From: Chalara sp. BL73
Lineage: Eukaryota; Ascomycota; Leotiomycetes; Helotiales
NCBI GenBank assembly: GCA_918026815.1
Contig: CAKJVC010000102.1
Location: forward strand, 1 to 49,116
DNA: 49,116 nucleotides
Direction of reading: 5' to 3'
Each line of letters opens with the position of its first letter. Position 1 is the stretch's first letter. The translations under genes were made by a program, and so were the position numbers. Shown here in pieces: positions 34,609 through 44,800 of this stretch. Under the pieces are notes generated by a model. It was not told where the DNA came from, ran no database searches, and worked only from the letters and a program-made list of their open reading frames with translations.

Positions 34609-35361
34609 CATGCAGTTCTTGGGGATGCGGGGAAGGTAATATAAATAGAACTCTGTAAAATAGTACGGAGTATTTGCATCGAGTCAGAAAATATATAGTC
34701 GGAGTGAAAGGACTTCAGAATCAGCTATCTCTATACAAAACTTGTGTGGCATGGTCCAGGGTCATAAAATATACAACTAGTATAACGATAGTAAAGAAAA
34801 AGAGAAGAATGTTTTTTATATATAGCCACGTACCCAAAATCAAGAGAGAAGGGGGAGCTCCAGTCACTTAAAAAAGGAAAATAGAAAAGAAAGCAAAGGC
34901 ATTGGTCGCATCTGCGTTTTCTTAGGGACTTTTCTTTGGAGTAGCGTACTTGGATTGAATCCTGAGGATGGAAAGGTAAGGTAGCGGAGATCTCTTCCTA
35001 GGGGAGTGATCCCGCTGCCTCATCAGAGTCGCCCCCTCTTCTAGTGTCCATGGAGCACGCTTCTTGGAAGCGTCGACTTGAAATTGCGTATCGTGGAATG
35101 TGCGATAGTAGTATGAGCTATTCGAGGCTGTTTTGACGGTTGGTCGTGGTTGTTATTACACAATGCTTTAAATGGAACAGACCGTTCAAGGTGTTCCAAA
35201 ACACTGACCAGATGAAACTCAAGATTGAAAGTTGTGTTGATCCCGATCCTGGTGCTTTTGAGGGAGCCACGGTGGGGCCGCTCCCGGTGGACCGCAGCCA
35301 GCTCAGCGACTCCGTCGTAGTAGAGGGACCCCGGGAAGGGTGTTGGGTACATAGTTGCTCA
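34609..35361. other. Intergenic
   Basis: 3' flank of the glycosyltransferase gene, A/G-rich. The right part (35041-35352) may hold further fragments of the coding remnant that follows, on the minus strand, but too weak to call. Confidence 0.35.
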
Positions 35362-36700
35362 TCAACTGTAGAGTTTCGAGCACGAGCACGCATAGTCTTG
35401 GGTTGCGCGTCGCCTCTCGGTGTGGCCGTAGGTGGTGAGCGGCGGGGTTATTTGACATAGGGCGTCGCGCCGTGTTGACGGGAGGTCCTCAAGACCTTCG
35501 TCGCAGAGTGGCAATGGTAGTCTCCCTCGTTTTGCTTGCCGTATGTCCTCACCTTCGTCGTCGACAGAATTACAATCGAAATCCTCGCCCTCAGGATTAT
35601 CTGAGTCGTCCTCTTCCTCTGCATTATGGGGGGATCCCTCCATAGTCGACTCATTGAGCTCTTAATCCTCTCCTTCTCGATCAATCTCTTCTTCATGCTC
35701 CTGCCGTTGTTGTATCTGTCTCCCCCGTCGCTCCTGCTATCTTGTCCTCTTCCTCTTCCACATCCTACGACCCCTCCCATCATCTCTCCGTCGCTTGTTG
35801 GCCAGCAGAATACTCTTTCTCGCCATCGTCTGAGACCTCGATTCGACTAGCATCTATCTTTCCTCTTCGTGTTGCAATAGCTGAGAAGAGTGACGGAGCT
35901 GGAGAGCCAGGTGTGACAGCCATCCCTGGCTTCTCTTGTTCTTCAGATGCCAGTAGAATATCCTTTTCTGGTTTAGAGAAGCTGTCGCCTTCCTGCTCCA
36001 AAAGAAATGAGCGCCCCCAGTCGTCAACCCAGCGCTCGTCCCCAATATCCCGCCATTCGGACGAGCCAGCCGACTTGCTTAGCGTAGATGCAGGCTTCGC
36101 GCCGTTATTGGTTGAGAAGGATCGGAAATGGAGGCAGTATCAGAACCAGGATCAAGGCGAACGTCATCTTCAAGAATCGCCGGTCTGTCTGTAGATCGTC
36201 ATCAGTCTTTTTTCAATAGTGTGACGGAGCGGATGCCTCTATCTCGAGTGCCATCAACACTGTTTGTCCTATCCACAATCTCAGGCTCTTGCGCTGGCTC
36301 TCGCGCTGGCTCTTGCGCCTCTAGCATTTCCTCGGCACTGCCGAGAAACTGTGCAAACTTTTTGTATGATATGTTAATTCCCGTGGAGTTTCCGAAGTCA
36401 ATTTGGTCGATATTTCATCAGCAGTGAGAGCGTCGAGATTGAGACAAAGGATGCTTGTCGAACTGTCAAAATATCCATTGACAGCCCGAAATAACTTTGT
36501 AAGGTCAGTATGAACTCCGTGTGCATAGAGGATAAGGCGTTTCTGTTGCGGGGGTATTCAAAAGAACATTCCGTTTGCGTACGTGTGGTTTTGAGTAGCA
36601 TGCGGTGAGAAGAGCGTAGTGAATTCGGCACGGCATGAGGTTCAGTTGCAGAGAAATATCCGCCTATATCCAACCCGCGTCGAAGTAAAGAGTCTGGATT
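35362..36700 (-). pseudogene. Acidic-tailed protein of unknown family, frame-shuffled remnant
   Basis: On the minus strand, protein-like segments follow one another in changing frames. RLILYAHGVHTDLTKLFRAV and SSTSILCLNLDALTADEIS come first. After a one-base shift near 36410 follow DFGNSTGINISYKKFAQFLG, SAEEMLEAQEPAREPAQEPE and VDRTNSVDGTRDRG. Further pieces are DERWVDDWGRSFLLEQEGDS and EEEDDSDNPEGEDF. The composition (acidic, Pro/Glu repeats) and continuity suggest one decayed or mis-sequenced gene. I do not recognise the family. Ends are approximate. Confidence 0.4.
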
Positions 36701-37263
36701 TAAACCTATCGTCGCGTGTGCACTGTTTTACTTGGAGTTTTGAGTGTTGACACTGAGTAGTAGGATGCTTAATCGCCGAAAACACTGGGAAAGCGGCGTT
36801 CGGAACATTAAGTAGTCATTGGCCCAGATGTTTGGATAAGTGGAACCTTCTGACCCGCGCACGGGCAATAGAAATGTAGGTTCTTTTAGCCATGTACTGT
36901 ACAAAGTATGACGGCTGCCATACAGCGTCCAAGCACTGCTTTCTCAGGGGGTCGATGTGGATTTGAATTCTTTAGAGGCCCAAGGTCTCAGAAGGTGGGA
37001 CTGTGGCTTCAACATCATTGGACCTCTATGAGCTACCCATTTAAACAGCTTACTCACGCACCAGGAGTGCTTTGGAGAACCCCTGGTGTGGCTTAACGCC
37101 AGCGGGACGGCAAACCAATTCACCTGTATCTGATCCTGACGCTTCACCACGTATTTGAACCATCGTATTTGAATCTATAAATCACTCTTGTCGGTCTTTA
37201 TGTCAGAACCATACAACCTCATACAACATATTCTGTTTTTAAGTCTCAACCTCCCGCCAATAA

Positions 37264-37306
<43 letters not shown>

Positions 37307-37581
37307 TTGGGAGTGACATATCAGTCTCAATACAAACATTAAAGCAAAACATGACCGACGATCACAGGGATCTGCCGTTCAAGCCACTGACAGGATCGGG
37401 CCATCGGACTTGCACCCCCTTTTCTCCCAGAAACCCCAAGAAACGCCACGCTAAAAGCCATCGCAAGCCGCTAGAGGGGTAAATCTGTTTCTCATGCCTG
37501 TGATTATTTCAGGCTCTTGATCCATAAAGGAGCCCTCAGCATCTTCTTTCTGAACCTCAACTGATATGCCAAACGCCTGAG
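36701..37581. other. Intergenic with a TA microsatellite
   Basis: No gene recognised. 37262-37304 is a TA dinucleotide run followed by a long T run. The stretch after it is the leader of the Pth11-like gene, with a five-codon upstream frame starting at 37566. Confidence 0.45.
37262..37304. repeat. TA microsatellite followed by poly-T
   Basis: Simple repeat of about 13 TA units continuing into about 18 T. Its length is uncertain in any assembly. Confidence 0.85.
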
Positions 37582-38875
37582 ATGGCCCAAAATGAACACA
37601 CTCTTGTTGCAGTGACCATCGGGTTCCTGGTCAGCACCGTGATACTCGTCTCTTTGAGAACTTACACGAGATTCAAGATCTCTAAAGCTAACGGTTGGGA
37701 TGACGTTCTGATGCTACTCTGTCTGGTTTGTGCTCCGTGATGCCAGTTACCGCTCCTTTTAAACGCTAATGACCAATGCAGGGTATTTACATTACTATGG
37801 CAGTACTAATAATTCTCGGATGCAAGGCTGGGATAGGCCAGGAAGCCCATAACTTGCCTCTTGCCCAAGTCAACCGTATAAAGGTTCATAAAATATTCTC
37901 CACTTCGTTTAATCAGCAACTGAAATTTTTTGAACAGTATACCCTGTTCATTAAAGTAACCTATATTCTTCTCACCAGTATGGTTAAAGCCAGCATTGGG
38001 GCCAGCCTTCTCCGCATCATGCAATCCCGAGCGTATAGCTACGTAGTTTGGGCTGCGCTGGTAATTGTCTTAGCTCTCTGTGTATCTGTTATTAGCATCA
38101 ACCTTTCAGTCTGCATACCAACATCCTACATCTGGAACAGGGCGGACCCTTTAGCGAAAGGGACCTGCAGAGATCGTCGTATTATCATTGATGCAGGATA
38201 TGCCCTATCTGCTGGAACAGTATTTCTGGATATACTCTTTGTGATTATCCCATACTCGCTGTTATGGAATCTCCAATTACAGACACACGTTAAAGTTACT
38301 GCAATGCTCGTCATGAGCCTAGGGATATTGTAAGTTACGGCCAATTTATTATCTTGGCTACTAATAATATTTCAGTGCTTCTATTGCCACAATAATTCGG
38401 CTCAGATTTTTCATCAAATCAAGTAACACTACTTACCGCCTCCTTTGTACGCCCACAACGCATATGCATTGATTTCAATCTCATATTTCTTTCCAGATAA
38501 CATGTTTGGTCTACTAACATGGTCTGTTGTCGAGGCCGGGATGGGTATCGCTGCAGCATGGTATGTACCTTGGAGTAATTCTTCCTTCATTGAGATATTA
38601 CTAATCAGGAGAACTTAAGCATAATGACTTTACGTCCACTAGCTCGCAAGCTACGCATTACGGGTTCCTCAAACTCCCATTCTCCAGGTGGCTATAGAAA
38701 TTCAACCCATGTCAGGTCAGTGCGAATTCAAGATTGGCCAGCGAGCCCAAGTAATGTGGTAGAGGGGGATGCAAAGAATTTGGGAGCGGGTTACGGAAGT
38801 GAGGAGGAGATCTTGGGTATGGGGATTATAACGACGTCCGACTCTGTAGCCACCGAATCGCGAGCTGCTGTGTGA
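37582..38875 (+). CDS. Pth11/rhodopsin-like fungal integral membrane protein
   Basis: 352 residues in five exons: 37582-37725, 37782-38329, 38376-38422, 38497-38560 and 38620-38875. All introns are 46-74 bases with GT-AG ends, and the total is divisible by three. It shows the seven-helix plan of the fungal rhodopsin domain seen in PTH11-related proteins: VAVTIGFLVSTVILVSLRTYTR with KANGWDDVLM after TM1, then YILLTSMVKASIGASLLRI, a cysteine loop (CIPTSYIWNRADP, CRDRR), YALSAGTVFLDILFVIIPYSL and TWSVVEAGMGIAAACIMTLRPL. Its cytoplasmic tail is hydrophilic. Such proteins are candidate surface receptors, but ligand and signalling are unknown. The start is the first ATG in frame with TM1. Confidence 0.85.
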
Positions 38876-39659
38876 GACGATTAAGAACGTCGTATATGGC
38901 TAGACTAACCTACTTCACCTGTCTGTGCACACCTCAGAAGGTTCCACAAAACTATGCATTGTAACTAATGACTATTTAATGATCCAGCGCTGTTTTTCTG
39001 CTCATTTTTGCACTACGCACTTCGAATTCAGCATGGATCAGGCATTATACTCCGTGCTGACTCCTAAAACTACACGAAAACAGTGCACACACAATGATTC
39101 GAGGGCGATCTGGAGCACCCTGATGTTGCGTTGTGCGCAGCCCCAGGCCCAACGTACAGGTTGGAGACCCTAACACTGTCTAACCGCAAACTCTTTTTCG
39201 AGGCCATTCGTTGCATGCCGGAAAAGCCGGCTAACGGAATTCTGGCAGGACTCAAAGCTTCAAGTGCTTGTTATAGAGCGGTGATGCATGGTGGCCGAGC
39301 CCGCAGGGGACATTTTCATAGAGTCTGCCAACGAAGTCTTGCCTTTTGAACGGATGGGTGAGACTTGGAAATTATCATGCATATATATTCAACAAAGTAG
39401 ATCATGGCATTAAAGCCTGGTTTTCTGTAGGGCCAATACTCTGAGTTCTTCCTCCTACCACTCGTGACAATAAACACGTTATTTTCGTTTTAGCTTTTTA
39501 TTTAAAAATATAGCGCTAACAAATTCCAAAAATACACATTTAGGCTGAAAGTCATTGCAGCTCTCAATAACAGACTTATTTTAAAGCGTGAAGTAAGGCT
39601 CCAAAGGACATAGCGCTCCTTTAAACGCATCAATTGGTAGAGATTGGCAAATAGGAGTA
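38876..39659. other. Intergenic, no gene seen
   Basis: Short open frames only. 39480-39560 is A/T-rich. Confidence 0.4.
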
Positions 39660-39832
39660 CAGCCAAACCTCAATATATTGGAACTCGTTATATCGGAAAC
39701 CTCCACATATCGGAGTGAACCTCTGGAACGCCAGGGTTTAAATGGCTATATCAGAACTTGTTATATCGGGAACCTCTACATATCGGAACACTAACGTGGA
39801 ACCGAGGCTTCTGATATATCGAGGTTTGACTG
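39660..39832. mobile_element. Pogo/Tc1-mariner-like MITE (173 bp)
   Basis: Imperfect 24-base terminal inverted repeats: CAGCCAAACCTCAATATATT at the left and, in reverse complement, CAGTCAAACCTCGATATATC at the right. TA precedes the left end; AA follows the right end, a likely mutated TA target duplication. The interior holds two near-identical copies of GTTATATCGG-AACCTC-ACATATCGGA (from about 39688 and 39757). Too short to encode transposase. Confidence 0.65.
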
Positions 39833-39865
39833 AACTTCAAGAAATTTCTTCTATATAACCATAAC

Positions 39866-40048
39866 TGTTGGAATGCATGTACGTAGCTTCACGCGTTCCA
39901 TATCGCGGAGATTGTGAGTTTTCTACCATCTATATAACTACCTGGCAATAGGCCGTAGCTTAGAATGAATGAACAAATACCAGAACCACACAAGCAAGAG
40001 CGTAGTCACAGCTACTACGCCTTTTGCTACATGGTAGGTATTCCGACA
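39866..40048 (-). mobile_element. Solo LTR (183 bp) with 5 bp target-site duplication
   Basis: Ends are TGTTGGAAT and ATTCCGACA, a near-perfect inverted terminus beginning TG and ending CA. ATAAC occurs immediately on both sides (39861-39865 and 40049-40053), the signature of LTR-element integration. A relative, more diverged, is at 27071-27254 in the opposite orientation. No internal region or coding sequence is present, so the element was lost by LTR-LTR recombination. The orientation given follows the 27071 copy. Confidence 0.82.
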
Positions 40049-40319
40049 ATAACCCTAACTAGCTGTTGTAGTGCTGCCGCTAGATTTGAAAAACAGCAAC
40101 CTAGCGAACCGAATGCCGCTTTGTTACTGACTATCTAGCATCAAACGCTCAATTTATGCGGCATGCAGGCACCAGAGTTAACACAGTATGGCTAGGCTGT
40201 GAGACTTTTGTAAGCAGTTTCGCCGATTTCCCTTACTGGTTGTTTGCAGCCATGTAAGAAGTCTCCAGAAACTTGTAGACACACCATGTTAACTATATTA
40301 GCGCTCTTCTATCCCGAAT

Positions 40320-40844
40320 ATGTCAGATGCTGAAGCAAGTCTTCTCCTTGGCCTAATCTCGTCTGCCATTATAATCCTCCAACCTACTCACCAAGTTTAC
40401 GACGCTGTCGAGGATGGATAGGGCCTCTCTTAAAAGTTCAAGAAGTCAGCATCAAAACTTCCCCTTATCTCGAAGTTGCTCGAAAAAGCCGAAAAGTATA
40501 TCGACTCCGTAGCGTACGAGGCTAAAGAGCGGTTTTCAAGTCTACCATTGAAACCGGTAAACTTCAGGTAACACGCTTGCAAGAGTTGTTTACAAAATTC
40601 ATGCGTGAAAACGATGATTCCAGGTTGGATCGGCATGTGAAAGCTGTTCGGACAATCGGAAATGGCGGTCGCGTGGAGAAGGGGCATTCTTGACACGGTG
40701 CAACTTATTGCAAGAGAGTTCCTCAAAGTCACAACACCAAGATCAAAAGAGCTATTAGCAACGGCTATCGAGGATGTATCAAAAATGGAGCTTTTGTTGC
40801 TTCACGGTTTTGGGTATATGCCTGCATTTATAACCTTGTTATAA
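40320..40844 (+). pseudogene. NACHT-N (NLR N-terminal) domain remnant
   Basis: ATG at 40320 opens ASLLLGLISSAIIILQPTHQ with VYDAVEDG. It continues through stops as FKKSASKLPLISKLLEKAEK and YIDSVAYEAKERF. In other frames follow LQELFTKFMRENDD, HVKAVRTIGNGGRVE and ILDTVQLIARE-LKVTTPRSKELL, then AIEDVSKME. This order matches the N-terminal domain of fungal NACHT/P-loop NTPase NLR proteins (incompatibility and immunity-type receptors). After VYDAVEDG, TAG stands where CAG (Gln) is usual and TAA a few codons later where GAA fits; C-to-T change at CpA would give the first. No NACHT domain follows, so only the first ~170 codons remain. Confidence 0.65.
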
Positions 40845-41867
40845 GCAATCAAAATGTAACGACTCAAGTATAGGTCACGACAATCGAGTGGGAGGCTCTG
40901 ACAGTGTGATACACAGCTTGAATTGTATGGAATAGCCAAAGGGCTGCAAATCATTTGAAAAGAGAAGATAGAAAAAGGAGTTAGCCAAGTCAGGCGGAGA
41001 GTAATTAGGTGTCTGAGGCTCCCAACACAAAACAACGGCTAATAGTTCATTAGTACTGATACACTCTCAAACTTGTAGTTATTACAGAAAGGATTTGTAG
41101 CCAATTAAAAAATAATAGTAAACCACAAATAAGTTCCAACCAGGTGGTGAATCTCTTAACATATGTAAACAAATGCTAATTTATTCGAAAAGCGGAAATA
41201 TATTTTGCTTTTTCTTATCTTATACTGTTCACGTATTAGCCTAGGCCCTTGCCGTTATCTGGGGATACAGAGATTAATTACAACACTACGTTGTATAATA
41301 GTAAATTTTGGGATCACTCAAAAATATATTAATGACTCATAAGCTTCCCGTAACCCTCCCAAAAGGAGGAGCCAAGCCGCCCGACAACCACCTTTAATGC
41401 TTCTATTCACCAATCATTCATTAGAATTTTGAAGGCAGAATTCACATGCCTAGCTCATAGTACCGAAATAATTTTGTTAGTGAGCGAGGTAACACCTTCA
41501 TCGCCAAGTTCAAGAACGCACTATTTGCTATAATAAACATGAATTGGAACTTGCAGAGGAAGGGTTTGAGATGAATGATAAAGGATAAGAGGAAGTGAGA
41601 TATAGCATGTTCCAGTGCAAATGGGTTTCTCTAAATACACACCGGTAAGAAATTTAACTCTGTTAAATCTCGCCCGCTGTCTTGCTTCTTTACGTTTATG
41701 TCGCTACTGTCCCAGCGAACCTTGCTTTGTACACTTTTGTCTACCAATTCAGTCTATCAATCACTATTGCCCGAGGTCCCTGCTCCGAGCTGCTGTTCGA
41801 ACCGCCCTTGACTAATATCATATTCCATCTCACTCTGTTGATTGTCACCTCCTTCACTCATTTCCCG
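40845..41867. other. A/T-rich spacer, no gene seen
   Basis: About 1 kb without recognisable coding sequence. 41160-41340 is particularly A/T-rich. Confidence 0.4.
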
Positions 41868-44800
41868 CTAATCACTGTCACTGAACTGATCATAGTTGTC
41901 CGCATCGTCCCCTCCATTGTCTTGACTGTCGTTGTCATCATCATATCCCCCATTGTCCTGACTGTCATCATTATCATCATCTCCCCCATTGTCCTGACTG
42001 TCATCATCATCATTGTCTCCCCCATTGTCTTGACTGTCGTTGTCATCATTATATCCCCCATTGTCCTGACTGTTATCATCATCATTGTCTTCCCCATTGT
42101 CTTGACTGTCATCATCATCATCATCTCCCCCATTGTCCTGACTGTCATCATCATCATCATTGTCTTCCCCATTGTCCTGACTGTCATCATCATCATCATT
42201 GTCTTCCCCATTGTCCTGACTGTCATCATCATCATCATTGTCTTCCCCATTGTCTTGGCTGTCGTTGTCATCGTCGTCTCCCCCATTGTCTTGACTGTCA
42301 TTATCACTATCGTTCCCCCCATTGTCTTGACTGTCGTTGTCATCATCATATCCCCCATTGTCCTGACTGTCATTATCATCATCATCTCCCCCATTGTCCT
42401 GACTGTTATCATCATCATTGTCTTCCCCATTGTCTTGACTGTCATCATCATCATCATCTCCCCCATTGTCCTGACTGTTATCATCATCATTGTCTTCCCC
42501 ATTGTCTTGACTGTCATCATCATCATCATCTCCCCCATTGTCTTGACTGTCGTTGTTATCGTCGTCTCCCCCATTGTCTTGACTGTCATTATCACTATTG
42601 TTACCCCCATTGTCTTGACTGTCGTCATTATTGTCGTCTCCCCTATTGTCTTGACTGTCGTTGTCATCATTATCTCCCCCATTGTCCTGACTGTTGTTGT
42701 CATTATCGACTTCATCGTCCTCTCTATTGTCCTGACTTTCGTTGTCCTCATCTTCCCTCTCATTGTCTTGACTGTCGTTGTCCGTATCATATCTCCTATT
42801 GTTTTGACTGTCGTTCTCCTCATTATCTCCCCCATTAGTTTGGCTGTCATCGTCCTTATCATCTCTCCCATTGGCTTGACTGTCGTTGCCCTCATCTTCC
42901 CCTCCATTATCTTGACTGTCATCTTCCTTATCATCGCCTTCCCCATTGTTCTCTCCATTGTCTTGACTGTCGTCGTCCTTACCGTCCCCTCTCTTGTCTT
43001 GACTATCGTTTTCATCATCATCGTCTCCCTCATTGGGCCGGTCCTCATCCTTATTACTCCCTCCTTTTACATCCTCATCACTATTTTCCCGTTCGTTATA
43101 GTCACTTTGTATTTGCATACCTTCATCACTCGCCTGACCCCCACCACCACCCATTTCTTGCCCATCATCAGTACCCGCTTCATTTTCATCCTCGTCACTC
43201 AGCTGGCCGACATCAATATTCGTTTGACGCTCATTATCACGCTGGTAAAGCTCATTATCCGCATCGTGCTCTTCACCAGTGTCATCGTCATTGCCGCCGT
43301 TGCCATCATCATCATCATCATCATCATGACTATTGCCCTCATCATAGCTACTAAGGCGATCGTCGAGGTTGGTAACAATTCTCTCCTTGTCAGTTTGAAT
43401 ACCCGCTTCAAACCCTGAAGATGCGTCTAACGGAGGCGTGTCAGAGGCAAACGACGCACGTTTAGAAATGCCACTGTGCCGATCTATAGACTTTGCATCG
43501 GTGTGATTTTCCTTAACGAGCGAATCTTGGGGTTCTCTCATCAAGCTCACCCCGACCCCTACACCCGCACCAACTGCCAACCCTGTCATGACTGCTGCTC
43601 CAGCCTTCCGGGTAGGCGAGATATACCCTTGATTGACGCCAGGAGTGGCATCCCCCGGAGTTTCATTATTAGGGCTCTTAGTAAAAGTTTTCTCTGGAGA
43701 CGTGGCCCCTGGCCCTGTGCGTCCTGGCTCTGTGTTACCCGGATCATTTCCAGTAAGAGGCTTCTCTGGAGGAGTAGCACCCGGATCTATGTTTCCTAGA
43801 GTGCCGTTGCCAGGATCATTCCCAGTAGAAAACCGAGAGTTTTCCGGCGCTGTTGCCGGATCTACAGTCCCCGACGCTATTGCCGGGTCTATAGTTCCCG
43901 GCGCTGTTTCTGGATCTACAATCCCTGGCACTGTTGCTGGATCCACAGTCCCTGGGGTTGTTGTTGGGTCTATAGTTCCTAGTGCTGTTGCTGGATCTAC
44001 AGTTCCTAGTGTTGTTGCTGGATCCACAGTCCCTGGGGTTGTTGCTGGATCCACAGTTCCTGACGTTGTTGTTGGATCTATAGTTCCTAGCACTGTTGCT
44101 GGGTCTATAGTCCCTGGCGTTGTTGCTAGGTCTATAGCTCCTGGCGCCGTTGCTGGATCTACAGCTCCTGGCACTGTTGTTGGGTCTACGGTTTCTGGCA
44201 CTGTTGTTGGGTCTACGGTTTCTGGCACTGTTGTTGGGTCTACAGCTCCTGGCACTGCTGTTGGGTCTACAGCTCCTGGCGCTATTGTTGGGTCTACAGT
44301 CCCTGACACTGTTGCTGGATCTATAGCCCCTGGCGCTGTTACTGGATCTATGGCTCCTGGCGCTGTTGCTGGATCTACGGTTACTGACGCTGTTGTTGGG
44401 TCTATGGCCCCTGGTGCTGTTGTTGGGTCTACAGTTCCTGACGCTGTTGTTGGATCTACAGCCCCTGGCACTGTTGTTGGGTCTACGGTTTCTGGTGCTG
44501 TTGTTGGGTCTACAGTCCCTGGCGCTGTTGTTGGGTCTACAGTTCCTGGCACTGCTGCTGGATCTATAGCTGGCTCTGTTGCTGGAGTGTTGTTGGTTGG
44601 ACCATTCCCAGTAGGAGGCGTACTCTCAGGGGGGCGTAGGTTTGAGAGGAGTACCGCTAGGTTTCGTCGGGGGATTCTCAGGAGGCTGGATCTCGCCCAT
44701 GTTATTACTGGGACGCTTTACCTTAGACGGCGTGCCTATGGAATGCTCCTCCCCTTTATGCATGCGTTTGTGGGGCCTGCCCTTCGTAGAACCCTTTTCC

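Noticed and set aside
41858..43048. A second long minus-strand frame (Met/Thr-rich) over the acidic repeat
   Set aside because: Shifted reading of the same array, with no continuity with the rest of the gene.
41682..43418. A 578-codon plus-strand frame rich in Val, Ile and Leu
   Set aside because: It is the antisense shadow of the acidic repeat. The units are multiples of three, so several frames stay open. It has no start context or non-repeat coding sequence.
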